Source: Stenotrophomonas indicatrix (GTDB lineage: Bacteria > Pseudomonadota > Gammaproteobacteria > Xanthomonadales > Xanthomonadaceae). Taken from it: DNA of 64,000 bases. The DNA is taken from positions 558,001 through 622,000 of the forward strand of contig NZ_PEJS01000001.1 of NCBI RefSeq assembly GCF_002750975.1, read 5' to 3'. The translations under genes and the position numbers were made by a program. This document shows, in pieces, positions 60,139-64,000 of this stretch; within the stretch, counting starts at the first letter, position 1; every line of letters starts with the position of its first letter. Below the pieces are notes generated by a model. That model was not told the origin of the DNA, made no database searches, and saw only the letters and a program-made list of their open reading frames with translations.

Positions 60139-60195
60139 GTAGCGTCGAGCGTGCTCGATTGCCCGCAATTTCCAGTCGAGCACGCTCGGCTCTAC
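60139..60195. repeat. REP inverted dimer within the dnaX-recR operon
   Basis: GTAGCGTCGAGCGTGCTCGA faces CGAGCACGCTCGGCTCTAC. It lies between ebfC and recR and could stabilise or attenuate the transcript. Confidence 0.7.
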
Positions 60196-60208
60196 AGAAC
60201 ACGCCGCC

Positions 60209-60808
60209 GTGTCCGCACCCCTGCTTGAACAACTGATCGATGCACTGCGGGTGTTGCCTGGCGTAGGCCAGAAGACGGCGCAGCGCATGGCTTACCACCT
60301 GCTCGAACGCGAGCGCGAAGGTGGCAAACGCCTTGCCGAGACGCTGGCGCAGGCGGTTGAACGCATCGGTCACTGTGCGCAGTGCCGCGACTTCAGCGAA
60401 ACCGAGCTGTGCCCGACCTGCGCCAATGGCAGCCGCGAGCGCAGCCAGCTGTGCGTGGTGGAATCGCCGGCTGACCGCCTGGCGATCGAGAACGCCACCG
60501 GCTATCGCGGCGTTTACTTCGTGCTGCAGGGGCGCCTGTCGCCGCTGGATGGCATCGGCCCGCGCGAGCTGGGTCTGGAGCAGCTGGAACAGCGCCTGGC
60601 CGAGGCGGAGGTGCAGGAACTGATCATTGCCACCAGCGCCACCGTCGAAGGCGAAGCTACCGCGCACTATCTCGCGCAGCTGGCGCGCGCCCGCCAGGTG
60701 CGGCCGAGTCGACTGGCCCAGGGCCTGCCCCTCGGTGGTGAGCTGGAGTATGTCGATCGCGGCACGCTGTCGCACGCGTTCGGCACCCGTAGCGAAGTGC
60801 GCGATTGA
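60209..60808 (+). CDS. recR: Recombination mediator protein RecR
   Basis: This 199-residue protein has the helix-hairpin-helix [20 protein letters not shown], the four-cysteine zinc motif CAQCRDF...CPTC, the Toprim motif [14 protein letters not shown], and the C-terminal Walker-B-like [14 protein letters not shown]. With RecO and RecF it loads RecA on gapped DNA. The start is GTG 60209, 13 bp after the REP dimer. Confidence 0.96.
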   Translation: MSAPLLEQLIDALRVLPGVGQKTAQRMAYHLLEREREGGKRLAETLAQAVERIGHCAQCRDFSETELCPTCANGSRERSQLCVVESPADRLAIENATGYRGVYFVLQGRLSPLDGIGPRELGLEQLEQRLAEAEVQELIIATSATVEGEATAHYLAQLARARQVRPSRLAQGLPLGGELEYVDRGTLSHAFGTRSEVRD

Positions 60809-60811
60809 GTC

Positions 60812-60835
60812 GATGCCGGGCATGCCCCGGCGTTA
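60812..60835. repeat. REP palindrome after recR
   Basis: GATGCCGGGCATGCCCCGGC followed by GTTAC; a single unit. Confidence 0.55.
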
Positions 60836-60874
60836 CCGGCCTACAATGCGGAAAACACCCCGCCGAGGCCGACC

Positions 60875-61234
60875 ATGAGCAGCGAAACCCTCTTCAGCAA
60901 GATCATCCGTCGCGAGATCCCGGCCACCATCGTCTATGAAGACGACGACGTGCTGGCGTTCAAGGACATCGCGCCGCAGGCGCCGGTGCACGTGCTGTTC
61001 ATTCCGAAGAACGAGATCATTCCGACCCTGGATGACCTGCAGCCGTCGCAGGCGCACCTGATCGGCAAGCTGGCGCTGGCCGCCGCCGAGTACGCGCGTC
61101 GGGAAGGTTTCGCGCAGGACGGCTACCGCATCGTGATGAACTGCCGCGAAGATGCCGGGCAGACCGTGTTCCATATCCACATGCATCTGCTGGCTGGCGC
61201 GCCGCTGGGCCACTTCGGTACACCAGGGCGTTGA
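60875..61234 (+). CDS. HIT-family nucleotide-binding protein (HinT-like)
   Basis: This 119-residue protein has the histidine triad HIHMHLLAG near 99-107 (His-x-His-x-His) and the N-terminal TLFSKIIRREIPATIVYEDD. HinT enzymes hydrolyse purine nucleoside phosphoramidates and aminoacyl adenylates. It follows recR by 66 bp and may be co-transcribed. Confidence 0.92.
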   Translation: MSSETLFSKIIRREIPATIVYEDDDVLAFKDIAPQAPVHVLFIPKNEIIPTLDDLQPSQAHLIGKLALAAAEYARREGFAQDGYRIVMNCREDAGQTVFHIHMHLLAGAPLGHFGTPGR

Positions 61235-61241
61235 GGCGGCC

Positions 61242-61302
61242 ATCCACGCATGGCGTGGATCTACTGTTGTTGGTGCGCTGTCGATCCACGCCATGCGTGG
61301 AT
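61242..61302. repeat. SMAG inverted dimer
   Basis: ATCCACGCATGGCGTGGATC with CTAC, then GATCCACGCCATGCGTGGAT, between convergent genes. Confidence 0.75.
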
Positions 61303-61330
61303 GAAAAAAGGCCGCCCGATGGGCGGCCTT
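61303..61330 (-). terminator. Terminator after slp
   Basis: On the minus strand AAGGCCGCCC/GGGCGGCCTT followed by a T-run. Confidence 0.88.
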
Positions 61331-61355
61331 GTGCATCATGCTTACCGGGCCTGGA

Positions 61356-61883
61356 CTACCACCAGCCCCAGCCGCGGTAACCGCCCCAGTACGGGCCATA
61401 CGGGCCCGGGCCCCACGGTCCGTAGGGGTAGGGCACCACATCGACCTGGCGCTGCTCCGGCCACAGGTAGATCACGTCGGCAGACAGCTTCGGCAGCCGG
61501 TAGTCGTAATCGCCGATACGGGTGTTGGCGTAGCCATCGATCTTGCCGATGAAGGTCACGTCGCGGCCGGCTTCGAACACGGCCGGATCGTAGAAGCCGG
61601 CGCGGCAGGCGATGAAGCGGCCGTCGCTGGCGTCGGAAGAGGTGGTGTTCGGGCGGCCACTGCCGTTGAGCGGGCGCGAGATGATCTGGAAACAGGTCTC
61701 GCCCTGGCCGGGCTTGGTTTCGATGATCCGGCCACCCCAGCGCACCGGCGTGCCGACCTGCTGGGTGGCAACCGAGTCGCGCGGGGAAACCAGGCTGAAC
61801 TGTCCCTGCAGCGGCTTGGGGGCCGTGGCGCAGGCCGACAAGGCCAGGGCGGCCACGGCGGTGAGGAGGAACTTGGTATTCAT
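61356..61883 (-). CDS. Slp-family outer membrane lipoprotein
   Basis: This 175-residue protein has a lipoprotein signal peptide NTKFLLTAVAALALSACA with the lipidated Cys near 19. The Slp family pattern follows: VRWGGRIIETKPGQGETCFQ, SDGRFIACRAGFYDPAVFEAG and VTFIGKIDGYAN. The tail is rich in Pro, Gly, Tyr and Trp (YPYGPWGPGPYGPYWGGY). Slp lipoproteins appear in stationary phase or starvation; the molecular role is unknown. Its start overlaps the tgpA stop codon (ATGA), so it is the last gene of that operon. Confidence 0.85.
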   Translation of the reverse strand: MNTKFLLTAVAALALSACATAPKPLQGQFSLVSPRDSVATQQVGTPVRWGGRIIETKPGQGETCFQIISRPLNGSGRPNTTSSDASDGRFIACRAGFYDPAVFEAGRDVTFIGKIDGYANTRIGDYDYRLPKLSADVIYLWPEQRQVDVVPYPYGPWGPGPYGPYWGGYRGWGWW

Positions 61884-63829
61884 GGGGAGGCTCCGGAAGT
61901 CGGGCGATGCCTGCGCAGGTCCCGCAATAATGGGGCGAGCTCGGTACAAGTGCCAGCGTAGCGTGCATCAGCGAAACGCTGGCTGAGTGTGATGAGGGCC
62001 GGGTCGGGGCGCTGTGCGTGGATCCGGCGGGCCCAGTGCAGGGCCGGTTCGTGCGGTTCGCGGCCCAGACCCAGCCGCGCATAGCGCTGCCCCAGCCGGT
62101 GCCAGGCGCGCAGCAGCGGGTCACGCTCGCGTTCGCCACGGGCCAGCAGCCACGCCATCCACGCCAGCGCCAGCAACGCGGCCGTCACGAAGCCGGCCAG
62201 CAGCTGTCCAGGGCCGAGGTCGTCCAGCCCGAACGGTTGCAGCAACTGCTGCTGGCGGCGCGCGTCGAAGGACAGCACCAGTTCGTTCCAGCCCCTGCGC
62301 ATCCAGTCGCCGACCTGGCCCAGCTGCAGCCAGCGGTGCTGCAGGCCGGTATCGGCCCCGGCCTGCAGGCGGTCGTCGAGCGTGTCCAGGATGCGCTCGG
62401 GTGCTACTGCCGCTGTCGGATCGATGCGTACCCAGCCGCGTTGCGGCAGCCATACCTCAGCCCAGGCGTGGGCGTCCATCCGCCGCAGCACCCAGTAGTC
62501 GCCGATCCGGTTGCGCGTGCCGCCGGCGAACCCGGTGACCACCCGCGCGGGAATGCCGGCATTGCGCATCAGCACCACGAAGGCAGAGCTGAAATGCTGG
62601 CAGTAGCCGGCCTTGTAGTCGAACAGGAATGCATCGACCGGATCACGCCCGGCGGCCGGTGTTTCAAGCGTGTACGAGAAGTCCGCGGTGATCCACGCCA
62701 GGGCGCGACGGACCACGGCGTCGTCATCGTTTCCCGCTTCCTGCCGCCACTGTCGGGCCAGGTTTGCCGTGCGTGGGTTGAAGCCTTCGGGCAACTGCAG
62801 CGCAGCGCGACGCTGGTACGACGACAGCGTGGCATCGAAGCGCTGCGGCGGAGCCGAGTGCAGGCGCCACCGGCTCAGTGCGGACAATGCGCGGTCGCTG
62901 CTCAGGCTCAGGGCTGCATCCAGCCGGCTGCCCTCTGGTGCGGCAGTAGGGAGATCCAGCGCGACCAGCTGGCGACGGTCGGTGGGTTCGTAATCGATCT
63001 GATAGTCCCAGCCCTCCGTGCCGTGTTCCACGATGGCTGGCGGCAGACCTTCGGTACGGCGGTCGCGTCGCCAGACATGCCCATCGAACTGGGTCAGTAC
63101 CGGCCCGCGCCAGTAGCGCTGTGCCGGCGCTGGAACCGCGCCGAAGAACTGCGCCCGCAGGGCCGGGGTGTCGTCGGCCATCAGGTCCAGCCACTTGTCC
63201 GGCTCCATCGTGTCCGACAGCCCCGGTGTGCCGACGGCGCGTTCGGGAATGCCCCACAGCGGCGTGGCCAACCGCGGGAACAGCCAGAAGCAGGCCAGCG
63301 CCAGCGGCAGGCCGATCAGCAGTAGGCGACCGACACCACGCAGCTGCGTGGTCAGCGGCGGCGGCGCACTGCGGCCTTCACCCTGCGCCAAGCGCTGCAG
63401 CGCAATCAGGGCGCTGACGCCGGCCAGCACGGCGAGCACGGTGGTCAGCGGCCCCTGGTCGAGCAGGAAGGCAGCAAACGGTGAAAACAGGGCAAAGCCG
63501 AGCAGGCTGCGTGCATCGCGCAGCGTGCGCAGCTCGCTTGACTTGATGGCCAGCATCGCCGCCAGCAGCGCGCAACCGGTATCCCGGCCGGGGCGCACTG
63601 CCCCCATCTGCCAGACGATGGCAGCAAGCATGCCCAGCACCAACAGTACCCGCACCGGCATCGGCAGCACGCCGCGCTGTGACAGTGCTGCGGTGACGAG
63701 CGCCGCCACGGCGATCAACGCGGCCAATGCGGTGGGCAGCTGCAGCAGCAGCGGCAACAAGGCCAGTGCGGCGCTGGCCAGCGTCCACGTGCGGGTGTTG
63801 CGGTCCAGCAGCAGGGTAGGCTCAGTCAT
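61880..63829 (-). CDS. TgpA-type transglutaminase-like membrane protein (DUF3488)
   Basis: This 649-residue protein has several N-terminal membrane helices (within about 15-210). A periplasmic transglutaminase-like domain follows, with readable triad segments FDYKAGYCQHFSSAFVVL (Cys), RRMDAHAWAEVWLP (His) and VRIDPTAAV (Asp). One more helix lies near 540-560 (LLAGFVTAALLALAWMAWLL). It matches P. aeruginosa TgpA, an essential protein thought to act in the cell envelope. The start MTEPTLLLDRN at 63829 overlaps the end of the DUF58 gene, the usual MoxR-DUF58-TgpA operon order. Confidence 0.9.
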   Translation of the reverse strand: MTEPTLLLDRNTRTWTLASAALALLPLLLQLPTALAALIAVAALVTAALSQRGVLPMPVRVLLVLGMLAAIVWQMGAVRPGRDTGCALLAAMLAIKSSELRTLRDARSLLGFALFSPFAAFLLDQGPLTTVLAVLAGVSALIALQRLAQGEGRSAPPPLTTQLRGVGRLLLIGLPLALACFWLFPRLATPLWGIPERAVGTPGLSDTMEPDKWLDLMADDTPALRAQFFGAVPAPAQRYWRGPVLTQFDGHVWRRDRRTEGLPPAIVEHGTEGWDYQIDYEPTDRRQLVALDLPTAAPEGSRLDAALSLSSDRALSALSRWRLHSAPPQRFDATLSSYQRRAALQLPEGFNPRTANLARQWRQEAGNDDDAVVRRALAWITADFSYTLETPAAGRDPVDAFLFDYKAGYCQHFSSAFVVLMRNAGIPARVVTGFAGGTRNRIGDYWVLRRMDAHAWAEVWLPQRGWVRIDPTAAVAPERILDTLDDRLQAGADTGLQHRWLQLGQVGDWMRRGWNELVLSFDARRQQQLLQPFGLDDLGPGQLLAGFVTAALLALAWMAWLLARGERERDPLLRAWHRLGQRYARLGLGREPHEPALHWARRIHAQRPDPALITLSQRFADARYAGTCTELAPLLRDLRRHRPTSGASP

Positions 63830-64000
63830 GGGGAAGCAATGCCAGCGCGCGCAGGCACAGATGGTGGTGGCCGGCGCCCTGGCCGGGGCCAAGCGGTGGC
63901 TGCATCGGCAGCAGCAGCGTGTAGCGACGGCCTTCGCGCTCGGCGCTGTCCACCCAGCGTGCCAGCCGCGCGATGCGGGCCTCCTGGCCCAAGGGGGCCA
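63822..64000 (-). CDS. DUF58 domain protein, C-terminal end (partial)
   Basis: The minus-strand frame reads EARIARLARWVDSAEREGRR and YTLLLPMQPPLGPGQGAGHH, then HLCLRALALLPHD and a stop at 63822-63824. This matches the conserved C-terminus of DUF58 proteins (LxRWVxxAE, then PPGxGxxHxxxCLxALA). The stop overlaps the tgpA start by eight bases. The N-terminal part is outside the window. Confidence 0.82.
   Translation of the reverse strand, partial: APLGQEARIARLARWVDSAEREGRRYTLLLPMQPPLGPGQGAGHHHLCLRALALLPHD

Noticed and set aside
58669..60823. Long minus-strand open frames opposite dnaX, ebfC and recR
   Set aside because: Shadows of three conserved genes in their usual operon order.

Overview
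The window is about 64 kb of a GC-rich gammaproteobacterial chromosome. It most resembles a Stenotrophomonas of the S. maltophilia complex (Xanthomonadaceae). The reasons are the xanthomonad-type proteins (tetrameric-type NAD isocitrate dehydrogenase, KdkA, WW-rich PpiD, large TonB receptor, giant ESPR autotransporter) and the dozens of short palindromes that begin GTAG and end with its complement. These match the SMAG/REP family known from S. maltophilia. I see no transposase, integrase, phage, plasmid or CRISPR genes. The variation lies in small palindromic repeats and tRNA-linked duplications. All assignments come from reading the sequence; no database search was possible.

Layout. 1-10 kb: the end of purF, a DUF455 ferritin-like protein, a lone Tle1-like (DUF2235) lipase, a secreted zinc metalloprotease, lpxH, a PAP2 phosphatase with a glycosyltransferase, and a TonB-dependent receptor. 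10-16.6 kb: a phosphate block transcribed leftward, phoB-phoR-ppk1-(repeats)-ppx, with a Pho-box-like site before phoB. 16.6-24.8 kb: a BepA-like periplasmic protease, glutaredoxin and an AhpD-like protein, NAD-dependent isocitrate dehydrogenase, a periplasmic isochorismatase-like hydrolase, a LysR regulator, a TauE/SafE exporter, a flavin reductase and a Bax-inhibitor-1 family protein. 24.9-34 kb: a tRNA cluster (Pro, Arg, His, Lys, Lys, Leu) and the protein quality control block tig-clpP-clpX-lon-hupB, which runs straight into tRNA-Val and three identical tRNA-Asp genes. 34-41 kb: ppiD, then mltD-gloB-methyltransferase-rnhA-dnaQ, a neighbourhood also found in E. coli, and a PP2C phosphatase.

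41-46 kb: tRNA-Ser(CGA), a DUF6165 protein, LPS core genes (family 9 glycosyltransferase and kdkA), an MBL-fold hydrolase, an NTF2-like protein, the 4.5S SRP RNA gene on the minus strand, and a guanidine-II riboswitch in front of gdx. 46-55.5 kb: a single 3087-residue autotransporter adhesin made of beta-strand repeats. 55.5-64 kb: a GNAT acetyltransferase, a PEP mutase/isocitrate lyase family protein, tRNA-Ser(GGA) with duplicated repeat units, the replication and repair operon dnaX-ebfC-recR, a HIT protein, and a leftward DUF58-tgpA-slp operon cut by the window edge.

The most unusual signal is a composite palindromic repeat beside three tRNA loci (Lys, Ser-CGA, Ser-GGA). In every copy the same end of the repeat is joined to a copy of that tRNA's 3' end plus terminator. 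At tRNA-Lys this gives a 67-bp perfect direct repeat with a truncated tRNA. At both tRNA-Ser genes it gives an over-long palindromic terminator whose arms include the tRNA's own CCA end. Other items for a second look are a 134-bp tandem REP array between ppk1 and ppx, a dispersed ~100-bp long-arm inverted repeat, a sigma32-like promoter inside the clpX terminator, and recent 207-bp amplification inside the autotransporter gene.
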